Shown piece after piece: positions 1-7,209 of a DNA stretch of 64,000 bases (the first letter of the stretch is position 1; every line of letters begins with the position of its first letter). This DNA comes from Methylobacterium sp. E-065 (GTDB taxonomy: Bacteria; Pseudomonadota; Alphaproteobacteria; Rhizobiales; Beijerinckiaceae), in assembly GCF_022829605.1 (NCBI RefSeq), contig NZ_JAKSYD010000026.1, forward strand, positions 1-64,000, in the 5' to 3' direction. Made by a program: the position numbers and the translations under genes. The notes under the pieces are model-generated. The model was given only the letters and a program-made list of their open reading frames with translations, searched no databases and was not told the origin of the DNA.

Positions 1-368
1 GAAGCTGCTTCGCCCGCATGACCTTGACCCAGCAAACTGATCCAGACCAAGCGCGGACCAATTGGTTCGGTTAGGGTCAAAGTCATAGCGCACCGGAGAG
101 AAGCCGGTCGTGCGCCGACAGGAGGCTGATGCCTCCATCTACGATCAGTATCGAGAGACATCCTGAAGCGCCACCGCACGGCGCCTTCGGCATCGCGAAC
201 GGCTGCGACGGAGTCCTGTCGACCGGGGCTATCGCTCAGGCCTTGCGCGATCCGGATCATGATCCTCAACGCCTGCGCACGCGCTGCATCCAGGTCAGGC
301 AATTCGTATCCGTCTTTGTCATGAGCGACTTCAGTCCCATCGTGCAGGGCGATGAAGAAACAAGGCAT
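1..368 (-). CDS. DUF6894-like small protein, runs off the left edge
   Basis: The frame opens at an ATG at 368 and stays open to base 1, so the stop lies outside the window; 122 codons are visible. The first 75 residues start MPCFFIALHDGTEV, followed by DKDGYELPDLDAARAQALR and, near residue 70, RFRMSLDT. This is the pattern of the small DUF6894 proteins common in Methylobacterium and rhizobia (aromatic N-terminus, HDG, ELPDLxAARxxAL, short hydrophobic C-terminal strand). Function is unknown for the family. Such proteins are usually about 75-90 residues, so this one has a C-terminal extension, or a stop has been lost. Confidence 0.6.
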   Translation of the reverse strand, partial: MPCFFIALHDGTEVAHDKDGYELPDLDAARAQALRIMIRIAQGLSDSPGRQDSVAAVRDAEGAVRWRFRMSLDTDRRWRHQPPVGARPASLRCAMTLTLTEPIGPRLVWISLLGQGHAGEAA

Positions 369-692
369 CAGGCAGCTCGACGAATGCTGGGTACGCCCAG
401 CTACGCAGGTTCTACGCCGTAGCGAATACGCCGTTCAGCGACCGCTATGAGATGGCGATCAAGATCGCGTGGCGGTTAACGGCGCCCGCGTGTCGGGAGG
501 TGCGAGCCCCGCCGTGTCCGCAAGGCTACCCGGCCGATGGTCCAGGTTCAGCAGTTGTCGGAGCCACGCTTCACAGGCTGACCTTCAGGAGCCTTCTTCG
601 AGCCGTCATCCTTCATGGCCGCGCCGGTGTTGTTCATCGCGCCCTGCCGTTCGCTCCTCGTAGATAGGGTGGCGTCTCCCCACATGGTGGAC
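369..692. other. Intergenic stretch, no supported gene
   Basis: I see no convincing coding pattern, tRNA or repeat here. Short open frames on both strands have arginine/proline-rich translations typical of wrong-frame reading of GC-rich DNA. It presumably contains the promoter of the minus-strand gene to its left. Confidence 0.4.
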
Positions 693-893
693 ATGATCAC
701 CTTCAATCCGAACCCGCATACCCTGCGCGTGACGCCCTCTACGAAGGAGCCCGGCCGGTTCGACTGGTCGATCACGCGCGATGGTGTGGTCGTGCGTCAG
801 TCAGTTCGATCCTTCGGCTCGGAAGACGCATCGGAGGCGAATGGCGACGTGGCCTTCCGAGACGTCACGTCTCGATGGCAGAACGCACGGTAA
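693..893 (+). CDS. Small hypothetical protein, 66 aa
   Basis: The product begins MITFNPNPHTLRV and contains the stretch EPGRFDWSITRDGVVV near its middle. It resembles a class of short Methylobacterium proteins in which a W-x-(I/V)-x-x-(D/H)-G-x-x-V strand pair follows a residue pattern like P-x-R-(F/Y). No enzymatic motif, signal peptide or membrane segment is visible. An in-frame ATG nine bases upstream (684) is an alternative start. Function unknown. Confidence 0.45.
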   Translation: MITFNPNPHTLRVTPSTKEPGRFDWSITRDGVVVRQSVRSFGSEDASEANGDVAFRDVTSRWQNAR

Positions 894-1116
894 GTCTGAC
901 CGCAGAGCGCACGCCCCAACGTGAGCGGTCTGTAGCGGTACCCGGCACGCGCCGCTTGATAGTGAAGACCGCCGTGATCATGGGCTTCCCGGTTCAGCGA
1001 TGTGTGAAGACGACTCGCCCAGACGCCTACACGCTAGGACGTAGCACAATGCGGTTCTATGGGATTGAGGAACCACATCAAGGCTGTTCGCGAGCAGTGC
1101 CAATTACGATAATTGT

Positions 1117-1932
1117 TTAGGATAGGGGTGCTGCTTCCTCTGTGGTAACATGAAATCCGGTCAGATTATTGGCCCCAAAAGTGAGTGTCAGCGGTACGTC
1201 TGCGGCATCGCGACCGTAGGAGATAAGGATCCGACCGATCCGCAAGCTGTTGTTGCGGGGGTCGAAGGTGTGCCAGCGGTCGCCGAGATACACTTCCATC
1301 CAGGCCGCGAAATCACCGGGTGCGTGCGGCAAAGGCAGACCGATGTCGCTCACATAGCCGTTGCAGTAGCGCGTTGGAATGTTCAGGCAGCGGCAGAACG
1401 CGATCGCCAGATGCGCGTAGTCGCGACAGACACCCCGCTGCTCTTCAAAGACGTCGAAGGCTGTCCGGGTCGCTCGTGCATGCTCGTATCCGAACGTAAT
1501 CCGATCGTGAACGAAATCGCAGACCGCCTGCACCCGAGCCCAACCAGGCGTTACATGTCCAAATAGATCCCATGCGATGGACGAGAGCCGATCGGTTTCG
1601 CAATAACGGCTGCCGAGGAGAAACAGTAGGCAATCTGAGGGCAGTTTCTCTACGGCAATCTCCTGAGCGTCGAACTCCTGCACATCGCCGCTGCCGTGGT
1701 CCCGCACGATCGTGTCGGTCTTCAGCGTAAAGCTGCCGGCTGGTGCAACCATTCGATTGCACCAATTTCCAAAGCTGTCGCGATAGCCTTCTAAGGGAAC
1801 CGAGGGACTTGTGATCAGATAGTCAGGCCGCTCAAGATCCGAGAAGCGGGATGCGTGGACGTTGAGCGTCGCGATGACGGGGGTGGGTTGCGGGAACTCG
1901 TAGGTCATCTCGCAGCCGACAAGAATGCGCAT
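1117..1932 (-). CDS. Transglutaminase-like domain protein
   Basis: A 271-residue cytoplasmic protein with an N-terminal beta-rich region (about 1-140) and a transglutaminase/protease-like core (about 145-240). The catalytic cysteine lies in EEQRGVCRDYAHLAIAFCR. The downstream segment DFAAWMEVYLGDRWHTFDP matches the strand that normally carries the catalytic histidine and leads to the aspartate (FDPRN). At the place where many family members have H in HAW-x-E, this protein has AAWME, so the standard Cys-His-Asp triad is not obvious. Related bacterial proteins are thought to act on peptides or proteins, but the substrate is unknown. It stands alone, with no operon partner. Confidence 0.85.
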   Translation of the reverse strand: MRILVGCEMTYEFPQPTPVIATLNVHASRFSDLERPDYLITSPSVPLEGYRDSFGNWCNRMVAPAGSFTLKTDTIVRDHGSGDVQEFDAQEIAVEKLPSDCLLFLLGSRYCETDRLSSIAWDLFGHVTPGWARVQAVCDFVHDRITFGYEHARATRTAFDVFEEQRGVCRDYAHLAIAFCRCLNIPTRYCNGYVSDIGLPLPHAPGDFAAWMEVYLGDRWHTFDPRNNSLRIGRILISYGRDAADVPLTLTFGANNLTGFHVTTEEAAPLS

Positions 1933-2204
1933 GGGCTCCGTCCTGAAAGGGGGGCATCAAGATCAGCGTTGGTGCCGCTGACCCGCAAGCTTCAGACCGC
2001 ACTAGGCTGTGAGACGGTGATTTCAGGCATAATGATAACTTCCGAAGGGAGCGCATGTGCACCGTCCCGCAATAGGTGCGGCTTGCGCACCCTTCGTTGC
2101 GTCCCCACTCGCCACGGCAAAAGCTAGCTGCTTAGCGCCCCAGAAAGAAGCCTTTTAGGGATCACGAAAAATGGGGGGCTACCCAGGGATGCCCCTCTTC
2201 CCGA
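1933..2204. other. Intergenic stretch, no supported gene
   Basis: No coding pattern is convincing on either strand. It should contain the promoter of the transglutaminase-like gene, which is transcribed leftward from its right end. Confidence 0.35.
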
Positions 2205-2227
2205 ATAAAAAGGGGGTCGCTTTTTAT
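2205..2227 (-). terminator. Inverted repeat just downstream of a minus-strand gene
   Basis: The arms ATAAAAAG (2205-2212) and CTTTTTAT (2220-2227) are perfectly complementary with a 7-base spacer. The hairpin begins nine bases after the stop of the leftward gene at 2236-2466, the position expected of a terminator. The stem is AT-rich, so its strength is doubtful. Confidence 0.4.
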
Positions 2228-2235
2228 GTGACGCC

Positions 2236-2466
2236 TCACGACGGATCGGTAGCGGGAAAAGTGGCTCCAGCGGTGCGCAGGGCCTGAACCAGAGCGTTCA
2301 GCTGCGCGATAGTGACCGTCGGTTCGCCTGGGCTGCCCTCGGCGCGTGCCACAACACCCAAAGGGACCTTAGCACGTCCGGCTAACCTCGCAGGTGACCA
2401 GCCGATGGAGATCCGGGCCGCGAGAAGCTGCAGGCCTGTAATCACCCCTGCCACTCCCTTGCTCAA
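2236..2466 (-). CDS. Small helix-turn-helix (XRE-like) protein
   Basis: A 76-residue protein. Residues 10-45 read LQLLAARISIGWSPARLAG, then a second helix following VPLGVVARAEG, which has the layout of an XRE/Cro-type DNA-binding fold (helix, turn, recognition helix). A typical continuation of that family, ITIAQLNALVQALRTAG, follows. It would bind DNA as a small repressor, possibly of itself. The gene is alone, between a probable terminator and the exported cysteine-rich protein gene. Confidence 0.55.
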   Translation of the reverse strand: MSKGVAGVITGLQLLAARISIGWSPARLAGRAKVPLGVVARAEGSPGEPTVTIAQLNALVQALRTAGATFPATDPS

Positions 2467-2478
2467 ATGGTGGAGGCC

Positions 2479-2718
2479 CTACTTGCCCCCACCGCCCTTG
2501 TAGGCCGTGATCGCGCGCCGGCAGTTCTCCGAGACCTTGTCCATATTCGTCTTGAAACAGGCGTCCATCTCGGGGCTATCTGGGTCCTTGCCGCTGCAGA
2601 AGGTGACGGCGTCCCCGGAGCAGTAGGTCTTCAGGTCTTCGTTGCCTCGCTTGGGCGCCTGTGCTGACGCAGGGGCGGTGATAGCGATCAGGCTGAGGGC
2701 GAGGATGAAGCTGCGCAT
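2479..2718 (-). CDS. Exported small cysteine-rich repeat protein
   Basis: A 79-residue precursor. Residues 1-20 (MRSFILALSLIAITAPASAQ) form a clear Sec signal peptide with an ASA-Q cleavage site. The mature part has four cysteines in the order YC-SGDAVTFC-(about 13)-DACFK-(about 9)-ENCRRAI, the spacing seen in cysteine-rich GLG1-type repeats of small periplasmic proteins in Rhizobiales. It probably forms two disulfides in the periplasm. Function unknown. Confidence 0.7.
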   Translation of the reverse strand: MRSFILALSLIAITAPASAQAPKRGNEDLKTYCSGDAVTFCSGKDPDSPEMDACFKTNMDKVSENCRRAITAYKGGGGK

Positions 2719-2775
2719 TCTGGATACCTAGCCGGCGGGAGTTCGGTGACGCGCTAACCAACCTGGATCGGTATT

Positions 2776-2865
2776 CTATCCCTTCCGCTCCCGGAACCAG
2801 ATCCCGGCCCCGCCCCCGTTCTCGGGGATGAACTTCAGGCCTGCGGTCATGGAGCGGTGGCCCAT
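2776..2865 (-). CDS. Possible 29-aa peptide, overlapping the next small ORF
   Basis: Begins MGHRSMTAGLKFIPENGG and ends at a TAG. It overlaps, in another frame, the end of the 50-codon ORF at 2847-2999. Overlapping small genes of this kind occur in phage lysis modules, but the peptide has no diagnostic feature, so this is only a candidate. Confidence 0.2.
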   Translation of the reverse strand: MGHRSMTAGLKFIPENGGGAGIWFRERKG

Positions 2866-2999
2866 GTCAGAAGGGTCGCCGCAACGGCTGCAGCAAGGCA
2901 ATCCCCCAGGGCTTCTTCCACGCCAGCAGCCTCCAACGCTCGCAGAGCGCCGACGAAGACGATGGCCACGCCGAGCGTCACGAGGCGCTTCGAGATCAC
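2847..2999 (-). CDS. Possible 50-aa small membrane peptide
   Basis: A GTG-started frame (VISKRLVTLGVAIVFVGALR) with two hydrophobic stretches, about residues 6-20 and 33-47, separated by an acidic turn (EAAGVEEALGD). The layout resembles a tiny two-helix membrane protein such as a holin. No ribosome-binding site is strong and no homologue is recognised. Confidence 0.3.
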   Translation of the reverse strand: MISKRLVTLGVAIVFVGALRALEAAGVEEALGDCLAAAVAATLLTWATAP

Positions 3000-3177
3000 C
3001 CGGGATCGTTCCGGCGAAGTTTCAAATTCAATCCGCCGCTAATGGCGAGTTCGCTGCCGGCGGCGGTCACCGTGTTGGCCGACGAGATGAAGGGCTGATC
3101 ACCCCGCCCTTCGTAGCCGTGCGTACCGCCCCTGCCGGATCCGCCGGGCCTTCCCCTACATCCCGAGACCTAACCCC

Positions 3178-3584
3178 ATGGGCGACGTCCTCACCTTCAC
3201 CCCGCGGCCGAAGTCGGTTGCTCCTGCGATCCCAACTCAGCTCACGGGCCCCACGCTCCGCGTCAGCCTGGAGGAGGCGGCACAAACCGCCCTCGACGCG
3301 GGGGATCGCCTCATTGCCGTTCTGGACAGCCTGGACGGCGGCGCGGACCATGACCGCGGGGACTCTGGCCGTCCTTGGCCGCCCCGGAGAACACCGGGGG
3401 CAGCCAAGTCGTCTATATGCGCGGAGGCGACCAGAACTGCGAGCAGGAGGAAGCAGCCCAGCTCCTGTTGCCAGAGGTGGAGGCGACGCCCATCCCCGAA
3501 GCGACGATCCTGCTGTGGCGCGGGCACGGCAACGTCATCTCGGCGGCCGGCGTGGCGCTTCTCGGCTTGCTGGAGCGAGCATAA
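3178..3584 (+). pseudogene. Frameshifted small hypothetical gene
   Basis: The first frame opens MGDVLTFTPRPKS and reads plausibly to about LDSLDGGADH (near 3350), then turns into arginine-rich noise. A second frame (from about 3354) continues with a protein-like reading, SLAAPENTGGSQVVYMRGG through LLPEVEATPIPEATILLWRG, ending at 3584. Joining the two gives a continuous protein of about 135 residues of the acidic, DGD-rich type found in Methylobacterium. I infer one frameshift between 3340 and 3360. A sequencing error would look the same. Confidence 0.45.
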
Positions 3585-3635
3585 TGCAGGGCCCGCTGCG
3601 GCTGAAAAACAGAAGTTCGCACGAGAGGCTGTTCG

Positions 3636-4607
3636 TTAGGCAGCTTCGCGAACCCCCTCTGAGGCGCGGTCGACTGCGGCGATAACCTCTGTCGGCGCCA
3701 GATGTTGGATCATGTGGCCCATGCCCGGTACGACGATGAGATCACTGTTGGGCAGCTCACCGTGCAGACGCTTCGACTGGCGGTCGACGTCGGCGATCTG
3801 ATCGTCACCGCCCACAATGATGACCACCGGAAGCTTCAAGTCGCGGTAGTGCTTTTGCAGCTCGACAGTCACCGGTGTCATGAGTGCGGCGTCCTCCGCT
3901 GAGGCACGCAGCTGTCTCGGGCGCAGCATCATAGCCTTCGGGAACTGGCGGTCAAAGCGCTCTGTGACGGCGGCTGGCGCGAACATCGTTTTGATCATGG
4001 CAGGCTGCAGGATCCGACCGACCACGGGCGACACGGTGTGGCGCATCAAGTCGCCGATGCCTGGGATCGCCACCGGGGACGAGAGCATCACGTCGGCGCG
4101 CAGCGTCGGGTAGTAGTACCCGGAAGCTAGGACGAGGCTCCGGACGAGCTGCGGAGCCTGAAGCGCAAGGGCGACCGCGACCAGCGCACCCCAGGAGTGT
4201 CCAAGTACGACAGTCTGCGAGACGCCGAGCTGCTGGAGCGCTTTCTGGAACAGCGTTGCATGAGCGCGTGGCGTCCAGAGGCCACGAGGGCGATCGCTGT
4301 AGCCGTAACCGGGCCGGTCGATGATGATGACCCGGTAGCGCTTGGCTAGATCGTCGACGATGCCGCTGACCAGAAAATCCTGGATCATCATGCCGTTGCC
4401 GTGGATCAGCACCAGTGGCTCGCCACGGCCCCGCTCGACGTAGTGCAGCCGCACCCCGTCGACGGTCAGGAACTGGCCGATCGGGGGTGTCTCGCGCTCG
4501 GCCTCACGCGTCTTTGAGGCAGCGTACAGCGCCGATGCAGCGAGCGCCGCGGCAGATCCAAGTAGCGTCGGTCCGAGCCAACGACCGGCGGAGGAATGGC
4601 GTGTCAT
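3636..4607 (-). CDS. Alpha/beta hydrolase
   Basis: A 323-residue protein with an N-terminal hydrophobic segment (about residues 11-30, LGPTLLGSAAALAASALYAA) that should act as an uncleaved anchor or signal. The alpha/beta hydrolase fold follows: oxyanion-hole HGN (LVLIHGNG, about 66-73), nucleophile elbow GHSWG with Ser at about 138, the acid in the region VIIVGGDDQIAD, and the histidine in GMGHMIQHL near the C-terminus. The substrate cannot be read from the sequence; the family includes esterases, haloperoxidase-like enzymes and epoxide hydrolases. The gene is monocistronic. Confidence 0.85.
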   Translation of the reverse strand: MTRHSSAGRWLGPTLLGSAAALAASALYAASKTREAERETPPIGQFLTVDGVRLHYVERGRGEPLVLIHGNGMMIQDFLVSGIVDDLAKRYRVIIIDRPGYGYSDRPRGLWTPRAHATLFQKALQQLGVSQTVVLGHSWGALVAVALALQAPQLVRSLVLASGYYYPTLRADVMLSSPVAIPGIGDLMRHTVSPVVGRILQPAMIKTMFAPAAVTERFDRQFPKAMMLRPRQLRASAEDAALMTPVTVELQKHYRDLKLPVVIIVGGDDQIADVDRQSKRLHGELPNSDLIVVPGMGHMIQHLAPTEVIAAVDRASEGVREAA

Positions 4608-4720
4608 GCGGTGATCCTGGTGAAGTACGGGACATGCTCCTCGATCAACCGGATCGCTCTGAAGTCATGCAGTTGGGTCGGCGCGGGAACGAGCGTCGAG
4701 GCGGAAGCCGTCGCATGGCT

Positions 4721-5083
4721 CTACGGCAGCGCGCCGATCATGCCTTTGGCTTGGGTCATCGTATCCTCGCACGCGCGCTGATGACCCTGGCGATCCTCCT
4801 CAACCGCTCGGCTAAGAAGCCGACGTGCGTCAGCGACATGCCCTGACGTGGGGATCATCGCGGCATCACTGGGTTCGCCACCCGGGGCTGCTGCGAGAGC
4901 TTTTGGCGAATGGCTGCTGCGGATCGCATGGCCGTCCTGGAGACCTGCCACGTCAACAGCGCCGGCGCTATCGAGACGGCGTTCGATTGTCCCGATCTGC
5001 TCAGCGCAGGAGCTAGCTCGAGCTGGGAGCTGCGTGAGGCCGAGTAGAAGGGCTGAAGCCGCCAGGGAGAGTTCTAGGCGCAT
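4721..5083 (-). CDS. Small exported hypothetical protein
   Basis: The start at 5083 (MRLELSLAASALLLGLTQLP) gives a good signal peptide followed by ARASSC; an ATG 12 bases upstream (5095) is also possible. The longer open frame further upstream is arginine-rich and unlikely to be translated. The mature part of about 95 residues contains EQIGTIERRLDSAGAV, a flexible middle, and a helical, charged C-terminal region (VADARRLLSRAVEEDRQGHQ, then a second Cys). Two cysteines could pair in the periplasm. Function unknown. Confidence 0.6.
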   Translation of the reverse strand: MRLELSLAASALLLGLTQLPARASSCAEQIGTIERRLDSAGAVDVAGLQDGHAIRSSHSPKALAAAPGGEPSDAAMIPTSGHVADARRLLSRAVEEDRQGHQRACEDTMTQAKGMIGALP

Positions 5084-5280
5084 GAAGGGATCCATTGTAC
5101 CGCAAGCGGATGATCCGCGCTCAGCCGGATGGGCACGTCGTGCAATCCGAGCGGCAGCAGGAGCTCCGCGCGGCCGACGGATGATCACTGAGATTGCTGC
5201 GGTGCAACATGCCAACCTACGTATCTCGCGAATGATCCCTGGGGTTGCGGAAAGATCTTGGGCTTGGCTCATCAAGCAGC

Positions 5281-5433
5281 ATGGAAGCGGACCTTCCCAG
5301 GGTCCGTCTTGGGCTGGAACGAGCCGAACGCATGCTGCTGCACCTTGCCCGCTACTGGTTTGCCATCCACGAGCCGACCGGCAACCTGCTGATGGTCGAG
5401 GAGCCGGAGGCCGCGTTGCCCAGGTCCGAGTAG
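5281..5433 (+). CDS. Possible 50-aa hypothetical protein
   Basis: Begins MEADLPRVRLGLERAERMLL and continues as an amphipathic helical sequence ending EEPEAALPRSE. The composition is protein-like, unlike neighbouring spurious frames, but no homologue or motif is recognised. It lies divergent from the exported protein on its left. Confidence 0.3.
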   Translation: MEADLPRVRLGLERAERMLLHLARYWFAIHEPTGNLLMVEEPEAALPRSE

Positions 5434-5436
5434 TCC

Positions 5437-5634
5437 CTACTCGTCTGCCAGGAACTGCAGACCGTCACGCTTCATGAGTAATTCATTGAGGTGGTGCCAA
5501 TAAAGCTCGATGCTCGCTCGTTCTCGATTGGCAGCGTCCTCGGATAAGTTCGTGTCCCTGAGCGCGTGCGTCGAGGATCGGACGTTCTGCTGCAGGGTGG
5601 CGATCTCGCGCTCGACCTTCTCAAGCTCGGTCAT
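5437..5634 (-). CDS. Small coiled-coil hypothetical protein, paralogue A
   Basis: 65 residues starting MTELEKVEREIATLQQNVR. The sequence is almost entirely helical with heptad-like leucines and an LSEDAANRERASIELYWHHL segment. It is clearly related to the product of 6108-6320: both share MT-x-LE, I-x-x-L, LS-(6)-ER-x-x-I-x-x-Y, L-x-ELL-x-x-RD-x-L and a terminal acidic residue. The pair flanks the gene at 5760. The ATG at 5634 is preferred because the upstream extension is low-quality sequence not shared by the paralogue. Confidence 0.5.
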   Translation of the reverse strand: MTELEKVEREIATLQQNVRSSTHALRDTNLSEDAANRERASIELYWHHLNELLMKRDGLQFLADE

Positions 5635-5759
5635 CCTCGCCTCCAAAAAACGTTGCCGTGACTGAGTAGCCCGCGTGATAGCGCCTATTCGGACCCGGGG
5701 CTCTCCCACAATGCTCCTCGTTCGCGTACCCTCTGCCGATCATAGGCAGGTGCACGTTC

Positions 5760-5999
5760 ATGACCGAGCGGCGAGAACTGTACCGAAGCGCGAATGGGGA
5801 TACGTGGTATCTCGGACGTGAACCCCAAAGCGGCCGAGCCTTTGTCATCCACCAGCCGAATGCTCCCTCTGGGGGGCGGCTGTCTCACATCGAGCTGGGT
5901 GACTTCCTACGCGGAAGCGCTGGTGGGCCGGAACATCAGGCTCTGCTGCGTCTGATTGGTACGCTCGTAGACGTTCCCCCGTATGGGGATCGGCCATAA
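5760..5999 (+). CDS. Small hypothetical protein, 79 aa
   Basis: Begins MTERRELYRSANGDTWYLGR and continues with FVIHQPNAPSGGRLSHIELG, DFL and GPEHQALLRLIGTLV. The pattern of a W-Y-L strand, a phosphate- or ligand-like loop and a C-terminal E-H-Q-ALL helix is that of a short protein found repeatedly in Methylobacterium and Bradyrhizobium. I know of no assigned role. No signal peptide or membrane segment. Confidence 0.6.
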   Translation: MTERRELYRSANGDTWYLGREPQSGRAFVIHQPNAPSGGRLSHIELGDFLRGSAGGPEHQALLRLIGTLVDVPPYGDRP

Positions 6000-6107
6000 G
6001 GATCGATGCCGCCTCGCACACCTCGTTGAGACCGGTCAGGGGATAGCAGGACCTGTCAGAGCCACTGCACTCCATGCAGGCGCTGGCGACGACAAACTGA
6101 TCCCATT

Positions 6108-6320
6108 CTACCGCTCCGGCTCGCCACCTTCGCCGAAGGCTCGCAAGCTGTCCCGCAGCGGCAGCAGCTCAAGCAACTCGGCCTCATAGCGCGCTATGGC
6201 CTGGCGCTCGCGCACTCTGCCTTCGTTGGAGAGCGGCTTCGTTGCGAGGTCGAGCAAGCCTTGGCGGATGCTCTCTAATAGCACGCCGATAGAGTCGTTG
6301 ATCCGTTCGAGCTTCGTCAT
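6108..6320 (-). CDS. Small coiled-coil hypothetical protein, paralogue B
   Basis: 70 residues starting MTKLERINDSIGVLLESIRQ, with the LSNEGRVRERQAIARYEAEL segment and RDSLRAFGEGGEPER at the end. It is a paralogue of the protein encoded at 5437-5634. The left end of the intact IS5 element lies only 25 bases upstream of its ATG, so its native promoter has probably been displaced. Function unknown. Confidence 0.5.
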   Translation of the reverse strand: MTKLERINDSIGVLLESIRQGLLDLATKPLSNEGRVRERQAIARYEAELLELLPLRDSLRAFGEGGEPER

Positions 6321-6351
6321 AGCCGAGCCCTTCAACGTTGACTTAGAGCGC

Positions 6352-6820
6352 CTAACAGAACCGTTTGATCTGGTTGAGGGTGATGAGGCTTGCGGCGAGA
6401 CTTGTGAAGGCCTCGTAGATGTCGCTACGCCGCTCGTAGCGGATGGGCAGTCGGCGGAACCGGTTGAACCAGGCGTGGGTGCGCTCGACCACCCAGCGAT
6501 GGCGGCCGAGCGGCTCGCTGCTCTCAATGCCCTTGCGCGCGATGCGCGGCACGATCCCGCGGGCCCGGCACTCCTGGCGGCGGGGCTTGGCATCGTAGGC
6601 CTTGTCGGCGTGCAGCTTGCCGGGCCGCTGGCGCGGCCGCCCCCGTCGACCGCTCCGCAGGGGCGGGATGGCGTCGAGCGTCGGGGCCAGCATCGGGCTG
6701 TCGTGCCGGTTGGCCCCGCTCAGGCAGAAGCCGAGCGGCGTGCCGCGCGCATCGGTGACGAGGTGACGCTTCGTGCCCGGCTTGCCCCGGTCGGTCGGGT
6801 TCGGGCCGGCGGTGGCAGAG
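6352..6820 (-). CDS. IS5-family transposase, distal frame (orfB)
   Basis: This frame supplies the C-terminal two thirds of the DDE transposase: PNPTDRGKPGTKRHLVTDA, then HADKAYDAKPRR with the second catalytic aspartate, and HRWVVERTHAWFNRFRRLP with the catalytic glutamate in the Y(2)R(3)E(6)K-like signature. It is probably made only by frameshifting from the proximal frame; the first ATG inside it (6693) lies after conserved sequence. The last codons overlap the left terminal repeat region. Confidence 0.8.
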
Positions 6821-7154
6821 CCCCCGCCGGGACAGACGCGCTGTCCAGGCTCGCCCGGCTCCAGTCGATCTCACCCGCCGCGTGCAGGCGCTCCAGCAGA
6901 ACCTGATGCAGGCGCGCCCACACCCCTGCCTCCCGCCAGTCGCGAAGCCGGCGCCAGCACCTCATCCCGCAGCCGCAGCCCATCTCGGCCGATAGCATCT
7001 CCCAGGGCAGGCCCGAGCGCAGCACGAACAGGATACCGGTCAGCGCCGCTCGGTTCTCGATCGGACGGCGCCCGCCCTTCGGACGGGGCCGGGGCGGCGG
7101 AAGGAGCGGGGCGATCGCGTTCCAGAGATCATCGGGCAGAAGCGGGCGTGCCAT
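6720..7154 (-). CDS. IS5-family transposase, proximal frame (orfA)
   Basis: Begins MARPLLPDDLWNAIAPLLPP and contains the conserved N-terminal IS5 region (RAALTGILFVLRSGLPWEML, then WRRLRDWREAGVW) and the first catalytic aspartate in SRASLDSASV. After this the frame degenerates, while the conserved sequence continues in the distal frame. The switch occurs at a run of five G residues on the coding strand (6821-6825 as C on the plus strand), a typical slippage site for programmed frameshifting in this family. An ATG nine bases further upstream (7163) is also possible. Confidence 0.8.
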   Translation of the reverse strand: MARPLLPDDLWNAIAPLLPPPRPRPKGGRRPIENRAALTGILFVLRSGLPWEMLSAEMGCGCGMRCWRRLRDWREAGVWARLHQVLLERLHAAGEIDWSRASLDSASVPAGALPPPARTRPTGASRARSVTSSPMRAARRSASA

Positions 7155-7209
7155 GCTCAACAACGCCCGCCCAACCGATCCGCGCCCGTTCTGTTAGGCG
7201 CTCTAAGCC

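Larger units (their letters stand above)
6346..7203 (-). mobile_element. IS5-family insertion sequence (IS427-like), apparently intact
   Basis: The 858-bp element is bounded by perfect 16-bp inverted repeats, GAGCGCCTAACAGAAC at the left end (6346-6361) and its complement GTTCTGTTAGGCGCTC at the right end (7188-7203). Each end is flanked by TA (6344-6345 and 7204-7205), which fits the 2-bp TA target duplication of the IS427 subgroup of IS5. It encodes a transposase in two overlapping frames read leftward. It sits against the remnant of another IS5-type transposase gene on its right. Confidence 0.85.
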
